Positions 48,700-58,332 of a stretch of DNA of 64,000 nt are shown in pieces. Source of the DNA: Nocardia arthritidis NBRC 100137 (GTDB taxonomy: Bacteria > Actinomycetota > Actinomycetes > Mycobacteriales > Mycobacteriaceae); NCBI RefSeq assembly GCF_001612765.1, contig NZ_BDBB01000043.1, forward strand, positions 1 through 64,000. The letters run 5' to 3'. The number at the start of each line of letters is the position of its first letter. Position 1 is the stretch's first letter. Below the pieces are notes generated by a model. It was not told the DNA's origin and searched no databases. It saw only the letters and a program-made list of their open reading frames with translations. The position numbers and the translations under genes were made by a program.

Positions 48700-50481
48700 C
48701 TACGGAATGAACTCCTGGACTTTGGTTTTCGCGCCCTGCGCGATCAGATGCCAGGCGTCCGGGTCGCCGCGCAGCACGGCTTCGGCGGTGTCCTTCATCT
48801 GATCCCAGGTGGCGTGCGGCGGGATGGGCGGCACGTCGGGGTCGCAGTGCACGTCGAGCACCACCGGCCCGTCGGCGTGCAGGGCGCGGTCCCAGGCCGG
48901 CCCGAGTTCCCCGGGTGTCCGCACGGTGATGCCGGTCAGCCCCGCGCTGCGGGCGACTTCGGCGTAGGAGACGTCGGGAAGGGCCTGCGACTGCTCGAAT
49001 TTCGGTGCGCCGCCCATGGCGCGCAGCTCCCAGGTGACCTGATTGAGGTCGTTGTTGTGGAAGACGCAGACGACCAGACGCGGGTCGCTCCAGCGGGGGC
49101 GGTAGCGGGCGATGGTGAGCAGTTCGGCCATCCCGTTCATCTGCATGGCGCCGTCGCCGACCAGCGCGATCGCGGGCCGGTCGGGGTGGGCAAACTTGGC
49201 GCCGATGGCGTACGGCACGCCGGGCCCCATGGTCGCCAGGGTGCCCGACAGCGACCCCCGCATCCGGCCGCGCAAGCGCAGGCAGCGGGCATACCAGTTG
49301 GTGGAGGACCCGGAATCCGCGGTGACGATGGCGTTGTCGGGAATGCGCTCCGACAGTTCCCACACCACCCGCATGGGATTGACCGGGTGGGCGTCGAGCA
49401 GGGACTGGCGTTCGACGGTCTGCCACCAGCGGGCGACGTTCTTCTCGACCTTCTCCCGCCAGCCGCGGTCGTCCTTGCGCCGCACGAGCGGAATCAGTTC
49501 CGCCAGCGTCGATCTCGCGTCACCGACCAGGTTCACCTCGGTCGGGTACCGCATGCCGATCATGGCGCCGTCGATATCGATCTGCACGGCGCGGGCCTGC
49601 CCGAATTCGGGCAGGAACTGGCTGTAGGGGAAGTTCGATCCGACGATCAGCAGGGTGTCGCAGTCGCGCATGAGTTCGTAACTGGGCCTGCTGCCGAGCA
49701 ATCCGATCGCTCCGGTGACGTAGGGCAGATCGTCGGGCAGGACGTCCTTGCCCAGCAGAGCCTTCGCCACGCCCGCGCCGGTGCGCTCGGCGAGCTCCAC
49801 GACCTCCTCGGCGGCCGAACGGGCGCCCTGCCCGATCAGGATCGCCACCTTGGATCCGGCGTCGAGCACCTCCGCGGCGCGCCGGATGTCCTCGTGCGCG
49901 GGAATCACACGCCCCGCAGCCTGTCCGGGCGGGCTCGACGGCACCTGTTTGAAGGCGTGCCGCGGTGGCTCGTAGGGCTGCTCCTGCAGGTCCGACGGCA
50001 GGATCAGCGCGGTCGGGGCCCGGCGCGCGATCGCGACCCGGAAGGCCCGGTCCAGCGCATTGGGCAATTGACTGGCGACATTCACCTCGACCAAGTAGTC
50101 GGACGCGACGTCCTTGAACAGGTTCTGCAGATCGACTTCCTGCTGATAGCTTCCGCCCATCGCGCTGCGCGCGGTCTGCCCGACGATCGCCACCACCGGG
50201 ACGTGATCGAGTTTCGCGTCGTACAAACCGTTGAGCAGATGGATCGCTCCCGGGCCCGAGGTCGCGGTGCACACGCCCACCTTGCCGCTGAATTTGGCGT
50301 AGCCGGTGGCCTGGAACGCCGACATCTCCTCGTGGCGGGCTTGGATTAACGCCGGGTCGTCGTCCGCGCGGCCGAAAGCGGCGATCAGGCCGTTGATCCC
50401 GTCGCCGGGATAACCGAAGACCTGCTCGACGCCCCACTCCCGCAGACGTTGCACGACGTAGTCACCGACCTGTTGAGCCAT
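48700..50481 (-). CDS. Thiamine-diphosphate enzyme, pyruvate oxidase/dehydrogenase-like
   Basis: A 593-residue TPP-dependent enzyme. PYR domain: VEQVFGYPGDGINGLIAAF and Glu in RHEEMSAFQATGYAKFSG. Central domain: LDAGSKVAILIGQGARSA. PP domain: IALVGDGAMQMNGMAELL, then FHNNDLNQVTWELR, the GDG-N-N motif for TPP and Mg. Closest by layout to pyruvate dehydrogenase (quinone)/PoxB-like enzymes, which turn pyruvate into acetate. The long C-terminal membrane-binding tail of PoxB is not obvious. AGGAGG lies 7 nt before the ATG. A GATT-N15-GGGTAC promoter is at 50530. Confidence 0.88.
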   Translation of the reverse strand: MAQQVGDYVVQRLREWGVEQVFGYPGDGINGLIAAFGRADDDPALIQARHEEMSAFQATGYAKFSGKVGVCTATSGPGAIHLLNGLYDAKLDHVPVVAIVGQTARSAMGGSYQQEVDLQNLFKDVASDYLVEVNVASQLPNALDRAFRVAIARRAPTALILPSDLQEQPYEPPRHAFKQVPSSPPGQAAGRVIPAHEDIRRAAEVLDAGSKVAILIGQGARSAAEEVVELAERTGAGVAKALLGKDVLPDDLPYVTGAIGLLGSRPSYELMRDCDTLLIVGSNFPYSQFLPEFGQARAVQIDIDGAMIGMRYPTEVNLVGDARSTLAELIPLVRRKDDRGWREKVEKNVARWWQTVERQSLLDAHPVNPMRVVWELSERIPDNAIVTADSGSSTNWYARCLRLRGRMRGSLSGTLATMGPGVPYAIGAKFAHPDRPAIALVGDGAMQMNGMAELLTIARYRPRWSDPRLVVCVFHNNDLNQVTWELRAMGGAPKFEQSQALPDVSYAEVARSAGLTGITVRTPGELGPAWDRALHADGPVVLDVHCDPDVPPIPPHATWDQMKDTAEAVLRGDPDAWHLIAQGAKTKVQEFIP

Positions 50482-50529
50482 AGGGGGTCCTCCTGTCCTG
50501 TGCCGGTGGCAGGGTCCGTCGCCAGGCGG

Positions 50530-50554
50530 GTACCCGGGGGGTGCGGCGCCAATC
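50530..50554 (-). promoter_or_regulatory. SigB/SigF-like promoter of the TPP-hemerythrin-SDR operon
   Basis: On the minus strand GATT, 15 nt, GGGTAC; about 49 nt before the ATG of the TPP-enzyme gene. It lies at the end of, and just inside, the P-type ATPase gene. Confidence 0.5.
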
Positions 50555-53500
50555 AGCGCGCCGTCGGCGCTGGTGACTGCGGCTGGGGCAGCAACCGCGG
50601 AAGCAGCACGGCGGCGGCGGTGGCGGTCGTCGCGCAGGTGGTCGCGATCCCCCATCCGACGGGATCCAGCGGGCGGCAACCGAAGTAGGTGCACAGCCCC
50701 GGTGTCATCACCACCGCGCCGAGCACCGCGCCACTGGCCGCCGTGGTGAGCCACACCAGTGGGCTGCGGTAACCGGAGACCAGCGTCTGGCCGAGTTGGG
50801 TGCCGATGAGCGCGACCAGGCCGATGGTGGCGGCGCGCCGCTGCGTGCCGGTCACGCGGCCGAGGGTCCATGCGACCGACGCGCTGGTGGCCGTCGCGAC
50901 ACCGCGGACGCCGAGGGTGTGCAGCAGATCCGTGCCCAGGTGCGCACGCGGGAGTTCGGCCAAGCGTTCGGCCGCCCGCTCCGCCTGGGCCTTCGGGTCG
51001 TCGGTGTCGTCGGGATCGACCGCGTCCCCGTCACGCGACAGCGCCAGCGCCATCGCGGGGAACATGTCGGTGAGCATGTTCACCAGCAGGAACTGCCGGG
51101 TGCCCAGCGGAGCTCGGCCGCTGACGGCGGTGCCGTACAGCGTGAAGGCCACTTCGCCCGCGTTGCCGCCGACCAGCACGCCGACCGCGTCGGTGACCCG
51201 CTGCCACATGCCGCGCCCTTCGACGAGGGCATGCAACAGCACGAGGGGGTCGGGGCGGGTGAGCACCATGTCGGCGGCGTTGCGCGCGGCGATGGAACCC
51301 TGTGCGGCCAAACCGATTCCGATGTCGGCGGTGCGGATGGCGGCGGCGTCGTTGCTGCCGTCGCCGGTCATGCCGACGACGTGACCCGCGCGTCGCAGCG
51401 CCGCCACGATGCGCACCTTCTGTTCGGGATCGACGCGGGCGAAGACGGTGCCCTGTTCGATCAACTCGGCCTGCGCGGTCTCGTCGAGGCGGTCCAGATC
51501 GGCGCCGGTCACGACCTCGCCCGCCTCGATGCCGAGCTGGCGGGCCACCGCCGCGGCGGTTACCGGGTGGTCGCCGGTGATCATGCGCACGCTGATGCCG
51601 TTGCGTTGCAGCGCGGTGACCAGCGGCAGCGTCTGCGGGCGCGGGGCGTCGGCGAGGCCGAGGAACCCGAGCAGGGTGAGTTCGACAACCGCCGCCTCGA
51701 CGTCGTCGGGTTCGGTGGAAAGGTCGCGCCGGGCCACCACCAGCACCCGCAGGCCCTGCTCGGCCAGATCGCGCACCGCTCGTTCGGCGCGTTCGCGCAT
51801 GCGCTCGTCGAAGGGGAGGTCGGTGTCGTTCACCCGCACCCTGGTACAGCGCGACAGCACGACTTCAGGTGCGCCCTTCACGATCAGCCGCAGTTTGCGG
51901 GCGGTGTGGCCGAGGGTGGCGGCGTATCCGCGGTTGGATTCGAACGGGATCTCCTCGATCGCGTCCCAATGCCGGGCGTCGTCACCGAGTACCTGGGCCG
52001 CGGCGTCGACGACGGCGCGGTCGGTGGCGTGCGCGATCGGTCCCTCGGCGGGGTCGGGGCAGGCGCGGGCCGCGGCTCGAAGCAGGCGGTGCGCGTCGTC
52101 GGAGCCTGCGTCCGGGGACCACTGGTCGTCGAGATCGGCGAGGGTGGTCAGGCGCAGCCGCCCCTCGGTGAGGGTGCCGGTCTTGTCGAAGCACAGGGTG
52201 TCCACCCGGCCGAGGGCCTCGACGGTGCGGCTGGCGCGCACCAGCACACCGTGGCGCGACAGCCTGCGGGCGGCGGCGAGCTGAGCGACCGTGGCCACCA
52301 GCGGCAGTCCTTCGGGGACCGCGGCGACCGCGACCGCCACGCCGTCGGCGATGGCGGTGCGCAGGGGCCTGCCGCGCAGGATGCCCAGACCGGTCACGAC
52401 GCCGCCGCCGCTCAGGGTCAGCGGCAGGGCGCGGTCGGTCAAGCGGCGCAGCTGCGCTTGCACACCGGCCTTTTCCGGCGGGATGGCTCCGGCGGCGGCG
52501 CGGCCCGCCTGGGTGTCGTGGCCGACGGCCACGACGATCGCCCGCCCGGTGCCGTTCACCACGGTGCTGCCTTCGAAGACCATGCAGGCGCGGTCGGCCA
52601 CCGACGTGCCCGGGGTGGCGAGGACCTGCTTGTCGACGGTGATCGACTCGCCGGTGAGGCCGGATTCGTCCATCTCGAGGTCGTCGGCGCGCAGTAGCCG
52701 CGCGTCGGCGGGGACCACGTCCCCGGCGCGCAGCACGATGATGTCGCCCAGGGTCAGCAGGTTCGCAGGCACACCGCTTTCGCGCGGTTGGCCCGCGTCG
52801 AGTTCGGCGCGATCGATCACCCGGGCGGTCAGCTGCTCGCCTTGGAACAGCCGGTGCAACGCGCCCTCGGCGCGTTGCCGCTGCCAGGCGGACACCAGTG
52901 CGTTCACCGCGAGGACCGACGACAGCAGCACGGCGTCCGACGGGGCGCCGAGCACGGCGGTGGCCACCGCGCCGACGCCGAGAATCGGGGTCAGCGGGTC
53001 GGCCAGTTCGCGGCGCAGTTGGACCGCGAACGACGCCGCCGAGGCGAGCACGCGCACCCCGGGGATGCGGGCCGCGGTGTCCGGCTGTGCTCGCTCTTGC
53101 ACCGGCCCGGGCTGCGGCAATCGGCTCAATACCTCGCCGGGTTCGAGGGCGTGCCAGGGCAGCAACGGGGCGAGGGTAACCGGTGGCTCGGTGCGTGCGG
53201 TTCGCCATCCGGTGTAGGCGCCGCTGAGCAGACCGGTGTAGTGGGCCGCGGTCATGGGCGAGGCCCGGCCCGCGCTGTCGGGGGCGACGGCCAGCAGCAG
53301 CCCGCCCAGCGCTGCCGCCGACAATGCCAGTGAGCGGCCGCGTTCGCTCACCTGGCGGGCCGGAGCGATGGCGGCGAGGACGCGGTGCGCCTGTCCGAGG
53401 TCGCGGCAGACCGCGTCGGCGGTCCAGGGCATCTGCAGGGCGTTGCCTTCCCGCAGGGCCAGACCGATCCCGACATCGGCGCAGGCCAGGGCCTTGTGGG

Positions 53501-55175
53501 CGCGGGGGCTCAGTACCGCGACGACGTGACCGTCCTGTTGCAGTGTGCGCACCCGCGCGCTGAGCGAATGGGACGGGGAGACGAAATCGTCGGCCATCGA
53601 CCGCAGTTCGGCGGCGTCGGCGCCCGCGGCGAGGGTGACGCGCAGGCCCGCGCCGCGCGCCCGGCTCAGCAGCGCGTGTGCCCGCCGGTCGAGTTCGCGG
53701 CCGATCAGGACTCGTCCGACCGGTTTGCCGTTGTCGTGGAGTTCGCGCCATACGGGGCGGGGCGTCGCACCGTCATCGGGTTCTCCGGTGGCGGGGTGCA
53801 CCAGTTTGCGGTGACCCCCGGACGAGAGGTAGCGATCGGTGTCGTCCGGCTGCGCCTCGTTGTCCGGGCCTTCGCCGGCCTCCCGCTCCCACAGCAGGCG
53901 CTGGCCCGCGCTCCACACGTCGGCGACCGACCATCTCTGGTCGGTCGTTTCGGCGTCGAGGACCAAGCGGCGGGCGGTCAGCAGCGATTCTCCGTCGATG
54001 ACCAGGGCCGACAATCGGTCCAGCCGCCGCCAGACCCGCGGGTGCAGCGTCAGCACACCCGCGCGGCCCAGCACCGTGGAGACGAGGGCGCCGTATGCCT
54101 CCCTGCTCGCCCGCGCCGCCTTGGGCGCGCCGAGTTCCAGCGCGTCGGCGGCGCCGAACAGGCCGCGGCCGCCGAGGACGGAGGTGACCGCACCCACCAG
54201 CGCACCCGCCGCCGTTTCGTCGGCGACCCGCTCGATCGGTCCCTGCGGCATCTCGACCACGCGGGCCGACGGTGACAGCGGATCGCACACTTCCGCGGGG
54301 CGGCGGTCGATCTCGGTCTCCCAGTGCCGCCACTGCGCGTACCTGGTCATCGACTCGGTCAGGGTGAATCCGCGATGCACCGCGTCGATCACCAGATTCG
54401 CCGTGCCCGCCGCGGCGCTGTTGCCCAGGGCGTTGCCGATGGCGTTGGCGGTGGTGAGCACCATGTCCGTGCGTGAACGGCCGAGCTGTTCCTCCAGCCG
54501 TTTGCGCAGCCGGGGCTGGGTGTCGACGAAGGCTGCCGCCGCGCGCAACATCCGGGCGGGGCCGCGCAACGGCAGCACCGCGCCCACCGCGGACAATCCG
54601 ATCGCACCCACGTCGCCCGCGACCTGGATGGCCGCTGCCAGCAAGGGTTCCCGATCACCGGGATGTTCGCAGCCACGGCTCCAGTCCAGGTCTCCGACCG
54701 CGGTGTCCGCCTCGACGGACTCGATGGCCGACACCAGGGCGGGCAGGTCGGCCGCGCCGTGCTCGAGCGCGGCGACGACTCGGCCGGTCACCGCGTTCAC
54801 CCGCCACCAGCGCACGTCGCGGCGCCGGTCCAGCGTCCGGTGCAGCGCCCGCGTGACGGCTTCGCTCTTCCCGGAGTCCAGCCCGCGCACCTCGACGGTA
54901 GCCCGATCCTCGTAGACCGCCACGCGGCGGCGCGAACGCAGCGCGTGCGGATCGATCAGCGCCGCGAACTCGTCGCGCAACTCCTCGTCGCGTCCCAGCT
55001 TCAGCAGCGACGTCCCCGCCCGCGCGCCCGCGGCCACCGCCTGCACCGGCGCCTGGGCCGCTTTGGTTCCCAGATCGATGACCTTCTCCACACCGGCGCG
55101 GGCCATCTCCGTCGCCACGGAGGTCGGCGCCTCGAGCCACCACGGTGAGACGACTCCGCGTAGTAAAAAGCTCAT
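50553..55175 (-). CDS. Large cation-translocating P-type ATPase, CtpI-like
   Basis: A 1540-residue membrane pump, similar in size to mycobacterial CtpI. The C-terminal 800 residues are the working pump: AVPEGLPLVATVAQL, phosphorylation site FDKTGTLTEG (Asp near 996), TGDHPVTAAAVARQLG, MTGDGSNDAAAIR (near 1268), and final helices. The N-terminal half is a poor copy: residues about 480-600 resemble the P-domain (GRVLIGRELDRRAHALLSRA, RAHKALACADVGIGLALREG) but lack the DKTGT aspartate. The transported ion is unknown. A GTTT-N15-GGGTAG promoter begins right before its ATG, which suggests stress-sigma control. Confidence 0.9.
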   Translation of the reverse strand: MSFLLRGVVSPWWLEAPTSVATEMARAGVEKVIDLGTKAAQAPVQAVAAGARAGTSLLKLGRDEELRDEFAALIDPHALRSRRRVAVYEDRATVEVRGLDSGKSEAVTRALHRTLDRRRDVRWWRVNAVTGRVVAALEHGAADLPALVSAIESVEADTAVGDLDWSRGCEHPGDREPLLAAAIQVAGDVGAIGLSAVGAVLPLRGPARMLRAAAAFVDTQPRLRKRLEEQLGRSRTDMVLTTANAIGNALGNSAAAGTANLVIDAVHRGFTLTESMTRYAQWRHWETEIDRRPAEVCDPLSPSARVVEMPQGPIERVADETAAGALVGAVTSVLGGRGLFGAADALELGAPKAARASREAYGALVSTVLGRAGVLTLHPRVWRRLDRLSALVIDGESLLTARRLVLDAETTDQRWSVADVWSAGQRLLWEREAGEGPDNEAQPDDTDRYLSSGGHRKLVHPATGEPDDGATPRPVWRELHDNGKPVGRVLIGRELDRRAHALLSRARGAGLRVTLAAGADAAELRSMADDFVSPSHSLSARVRTLQQDGHVVAVLSPRAHKALACADVGIGLALREGNALQMPWTADAVCRDLGQAHRVLAAIAPARQVSERGRSLALSAAALGGLLLAVAPDSAGRASPMTAAHYTGLLSGAYTGWRTARTEPPVTLAPLLPWHALEPGEVLSRLPQPGPVQERAQPDTAARIPGVRVLASAASFAVQLRRELADPLTPILGVGAVATAVLGAPSDAVLLSSVLAVNALVSAWQRQRAEGALHRLFQGEQLTARVIDRAELDAGQPRESGVPANLLTLGDIIVLRAGDVVPADARLLRADDLEMDESGLTGESITVDKQVLATPGTSVADRACMVFEGSTVVNGTGRAIVVAVGHDTQAGRAAAGAIPPEKAGVQAQLRRLTDRALPLTLSGGGVVTGLGILRGRPLRTAIADGVAVAVAAVPEGLPLVATVAQLAAARRLSRHGVLVRASRTVEALGRVDTLCFDKTGTLTEGRLRLTTLADLDDQWSPDAGSDDAHRLLRAAARACPDPAEGPIAHATDRAVVDAAAQVLGDDARHWDAIEEIPFESNRGYAATLGHTARKLRLIVKGAPEVVLSRCTRVRVNDTDLPFDERMRERAERAVRDLAEQGLRVLVVARRDLSTEPDDVEAAVVELTLLGFLGLADAPRPQTLPLVTALQRNGISVRMITGDHPVTAAAVARQLGIEAGEVVTGADLDRLDETAQAELIEQGTVFARVDPEQKVRIVAALRRAGHVVGMTGDGSNDAAAIRTADIGIGLAAQGSIAARNAADMVLTRPDPLVLLHALVEGRGMWQRVTDAVGVLVGGNAGEVAFTLYGTAVSGRAPLGTRQFLLVNMLTDMFPAMALALSRDGDAVDPDDTDDPKAQAERAAERLAELPRAHLGTDLLHTLGVRGVATATSASVAWTLGRVTGTQRRAATIGLVALIGTQLGQTLVSGYRSPLVWLTTAASGAVLGAVVMTPGLCTYFGCRPLDPVGWGIATTCATTATAAAVLLPRLLPQPQSPAPTAR

Positions 55176-55184
55176 ACCCGGCAG

Positions 55185-55209
55185 CTACCCAGGCAAAGAC
55201 AGAGCAAAC
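55185..55209 (-). promoter_or_regulatory. SigB/SigF-like promoter of the P-type ATPase
   Basis: On the minus strand GTTT, 15 nt, GGGTAG; 9 nt later comes the ATG at 55175, so the transcript is nearly leaderless. Confidence 0.65.
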
Positions 55210-55257
55210 CGTCCGCGGCCGCGGTCTCGGACGACCTCGGCCGGGGCGTGGCGCCGG

Positions 55258-56451
55258 TCAGTTCGTGGCGGTCGGGTCGAGCACCACCTTCACCGCACCG
55301 TCGGTCTTCTGCTGGAACATGGCGTAGCCCTCCGCCGCGCCGGTCAGCGGCAGACGATGGGTGGCGAAGGTGTCCACGTCGAGCGGATCGCCGTCGCTCA
55401 GCAACGGCATGATGTCCTCGACCCACCGCTTGACATTCGCCTGGCCCATCCGCACCTGGATCTGCTTGTCGAACAGCACCCGCATGGGCAGCGGGTCGAG
55501 CATCCCGCCGTAGACGCCGATCACCGAGATCGTGCCACCTCGCCGGACGATGTCGATCGCGGAGTTCAGCGCCGCGAGCCGGTCCACGCCCGCGGTGTCC
55601 ATCACCTTCCGAGCCACCAGATCCGGCAGGAACGCCGCCGAGCGCTGGGCTGCCGACGCGATCGGCGACCCGTGGGCCTCCATCCCCACCGCATCGATCA
55701 CCGCGTCGGTGCCGCGGCCCTCGGTCCAGCCGCGGATGATGTCGCCGACCGGCTCGTCGACGGCGCCGATGTCGATCACCTCCACACCGCGCGCGGCCGC
55801 CCGCGCCAGCCGCTCGGGCACCCGGTCGATACCGATGACGCGATAGCCGCGATGCGCCGCCACCCGGCAGGCCATGTCCCCGATCGGGCCCAGACCGAGC
55901 ACGGCCACCGACCCGCCGTCGGGCACCGCGGCGTATTCCACCGCCTGCCAGGCGGTGGGCAGCACATCGGACAGATACAGGAAGCGGTCGTCGGCCGGTC
56001 CCTCGGGCACCTTGATATGGGTGGCGTCGGCATGTGGCACCCGCAGATATTCGGCCTGGCCACCGGGCACCTGCCCGTAGAGCTTGGAGTAGCCGAACAG
56101 GGCCGCGCCGCAGCCGTATTTGCGGACCTGGGTCGTCTCGCACTGAGTGGGCAGGCCGGTGCGGCACATGTAGCAGGAGCCGCAGCTGATCTGGAACGGG
56201 ATGACGACGCGGTCGCCGCGGGCCAGTCCGGTGACCGCCGAGCCGGTCTCGACCACACGTCCCATGGGTTCGTGGCCGAGGACGTCGCCGGCGCTCATGT
56301 ACGCGCCGAGCACTTCGTACAGGTGTAGGTCGGAGCCGCAGATTCCGCTGGAGGTCACCTCGATGATCGCGTCCGTCGGGGCCTCGATCCGCGGATCGGG
56401 CACCGTCTCCACGGCGACTTTGCGTCGGCCTTGCCAGGTCACTGCCTTCAT
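55258..56451 (-). CDS. Zinc-dependent alcohol dehydrogenase, formaldehyde-dehydrogenase-like
   Basis: Medium-chain dehydrogenase of 397 residues. Catalytic zinc: GICGSDLHLYE and GHEPMGRVVETG; structural zinc: CGSCYMCRTGLPTQC. Rossmann motif VAVLGLGPIGDMACRVA. An insert and the C-terminal region YAAVPDGG-LNSAIDIVRRGGTIS match glutathione-independent formaldehyde dehydrogenase relatives, so formaldehyde or an alcohol is a good guess; mycothiol-dependent forms look different. AGGAGC lies 7 nt before the ATG. A GTTT-N15-GGGTAG promoter is at 56491. Confidence 0.9.
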   Translation of the reverse strand: MKAVTWQGRRKVAVETVPDPRIEAPTDAIIEVTSSGICGSDLHLYEVLGAYMSAGDVLGHEPMGRVVETGSAVTGLARGDRVVIPFQISCGSCYMCRTGLPTQCETTQVRKYGCGAALFGYSKLYGQVPGGQAEYLRVPHADATHIKVPEGPADDRFLYLSDVLPTAWQAVEYAAVPDGGSVAVLGLGPIGDMACRVAAHRGYRVIGIDRVPERLARAAARGVEVIDIGAVDEPVGDIIRGWTEGRGTDAVIDAVGMEAHGSPIASAAQRSAAFLPDLVARKVMDTAGVDRLAALNSAIDIVRRGGTISVIGVYGGMLDPLPMRVLFDKQIQVRMGQANVKRWVEDIMPLLSDGDPLDVDTFATHRLPLTGAAEGYAMFQQKTDGAVKVVLDPTATN

Positions 56452-56490
56452 CCGCGCGCTCCTCCGGTCGAAGTCGATACAGTCCCCGTC

Positions 56491-56515
56491 CTACCCGGAC
56501 GCCGGTACCCGAAAC
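56491..56515 (-). promoter_or_regulatory. SigB/SigF-like promoter of the alcohol dehydrogenase
   Basis: On the minus strand GTTT, 15 nt, GGGTAG, about 40 nt before the ATG. This is the closest match in the set to the consensus. The rest of 56452-56834 holds no supported gene. Confidence 0.7.
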
Positions 56516-56800
56516 GACCGGCGACCGGGTTTCGCCCGTACGAACGCCGGGTAGGCGCAGAACCGAACGCGGCCGCATCGCCCGGCCCGGGACGGCGCGC
56601 ACCTCATGGTCGCGGCGGGCGAGGATGCCTCGCCTGGGCCTGGATCCGGTCGCCGGGACCAGCGGTGTCGCGCGATGGGCGCCGTCGGGCGTCGGTCCGC
56701 ACTCCGACGGCGACACGTCCCATTGCGCGGCACGCGGATCGGGGCTGCTGTCGCAGACCGGGGCGGCCGGGGGATGCCGTGAGCAGGTGGTGCGCCCGAT

Positions 56801-56825
56801 GTGTGCCACCGCCGATCCGGGGTAG
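56801..56825 (+). promoter_or_regulatory. SigB/SigF-like promoter of the decarboxylase-fold gene
   Basis: GTGT, 15 nt, GGGTAG, then 9 nt to the GTG at 56835. The spacing to the start is identical to that of the P-type ATPase promoter. Confidence 0.5.
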
Positions 56826-56834
56826 GCGGTAGCC

Positions 56835-58298
56835 GTGGACCATACACGAGCTCCTCTACTGGAAGCGCTTGCCGACTATCACCGGCTGGGCCGCTACGGC
56901 TTCACGCCGCCCGGGCATCGGCAAGGACGCGGAACCGACGAACGCGTCCTGGAGGTGATCGGCCGGGATGCCTTCGGCTCCGACGTGCTGGCCACCGCCG
57001 GGCTGGACGACCGGCTCTCGCGCGGCGGCTATCTCGCGCGGGCCGAAGCGCTGATGGCCGACGCGGTCCGGGCGGAATCGGCGTTCTTCTCCACCTGCGG
57101 CAGTTCCCTGTCGGTCAAGGCGGCCATGATGGCGGTGGCGGGCGGCCACGACGGTGGCCTGCTCGTGGCACGCGACAGCCACAAATCCGTCGTCGCCGGC
57201 CTGGTCTTCTCCGGCGTCCAGCCGCACTGGATCACGCCGCGCTGGGATGCCGAGCACCATTTCGCGCACCCCCCCTCACCGCAGCAGGTCCGCGAAGCGT
57301 GGGATGCGCATCCCGGCGCCGCGGGAGCGCTGATCGTGAGCCCGAGTCCCTACGGCACCTGCGCGGACATCGCGGGCATCGCCGAGGTATGCCACGAGCG
57401 GGGCAAGCCCCTGATCGTCGACGAGGCCTGGGGCGCGCACCTGCCCTTCCACGAGGACCTGCCGACCTGGGCGATGGACGCCGGAGCTGATCTGTGCGTG
57501 GTCAGCGTGCACAAGATGGGCGCGGGCTTCGAACAGGGATCGGTGTTCCACCTGCAAGGCGATCTCATCGACCCGATCCGGCTCAGCGAATGCGCCGACC
57601 TGCTCATGACCACCAGTCCGAACGTGTTGGTCTACGCCGCGCTCGACGGCTGGCGCAGGCAGATGGTCGAGCGCGGCCGCGAACTGCTCGGCGACGCGCT
57701 GCGGGTCGCCGAACAGGCCAGGCGGCAACTCGCCGAGATCCCCGGCATCGAGGTGCTCGAAGACGAACTGCTCGGCGCGGAAGCCTCGCACGACCTCGAC
57801 CGTCTGCAAGTCCTGATGGACGTGTCCGGCACCGGGGCCAGCGGCTACCAGGCCGCGGACTGGTTGCGCGAGCACCGCCGCATCGACATGGGGTTGAGCG
57901 ATCACCGCCGCCTGCTGGCCACGCTGTCGATCGCCGACGACAAGGACACCGTCGACACCCTCATCGACGGCATCGCCGCCTGGCGCGACCAGCTGACCGA
58001 TCCCCAGCCGCCGCGCATCCACCTCCCCTCGCCCGAGGACCTGCAGCTCGAGACCGTGATGCTGCCGCGGGACGCCTTCTTCGGCCCGGTGGAGACGGTG
58101 GACGCGCGGGACGCCGTCGGCCGGATCGCCGCCGAGCAGCTCACGCCCTATCCGCCGGGCATTCCGGTGGTCGTGCCGGGGGAACGCATCGGTGACGCCG
58201 TCGTCGAGTACCTGCGCACCGGGCTCGACGCGGGAATGAACGTGCCCGACGCCGCCGACTCCCGGCTGCGCACGATCCGGGTCGTCGCCCGCGACTGA
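56835..58298 (+). CDS. Orn/Lys/Arg decarboxylase-fold PLP enzyme
   Basis: A 487-residue fold-type I PLP enzyme of the basic amino-acid decarboxylase group. Cofactor residues are FFSTCGSSLSVKAAMMAV, DSHKSVVAGL, VDEAWGAHLPFHEDLP and the Schiff-base lysine in VSVHKMGAGFEQGSVFH. Substrate likely ornithine, lysine or arginine, giving polyamines or cadaverine; acid or oxidative stress defence is the usual role. It lacks the N-terminal receiver domain of the inducible E. coli decarboxylases. GTG start, 9 nt after GGGTAG. The flavodoxin-like gene follows 34 nt downstream. Confidence 0.9.
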   Translation: MDHTRAPLLEALADYHRLGRYGFTPPGHRQGRGTDERVLEVIGRDAFGSDVLATAGLDDRLSRGGYLARAEALMADAVRAESAFFSTCGSSLSVKAAMMAVAGGHDGGLLVARDSHKSVVAGLVFSGVQPHWITPRWDAEHHFAHPPSPQQVREAWDAHPGAAGALIVSPSPYGTCADIAGIAEVCHERGKPLIVDEAWGAHLPFHEDLPTWAMDAGADLCVVSVHKMGAGFEQGSVFHLQGDLIDPIRLSECADLLMTTSPNVLVYAALDGWRRQMVERGRELLGDALRVAEQARRQLAEIPGIEVLEDELLGAEASHDLDRLQVLMDVSGTGASGYQAADWLREHRRIDMGLSDHRRLLATLSIADDKDTVDTLIDGIAAWRDQLTDPQPPRIHLPSPEDLQLETVMLPRDAFFGPVETVDARDAVGRIAAEQLTPYPPGIPVVVPGERIGDAVVEYLRTGLDAGMNVPDAADSRLRTIRVVARD

Positions 58299-58332
58299 AC
58301 CGCAACACGTTGTGAATCAGGAGGTTTCCTTC

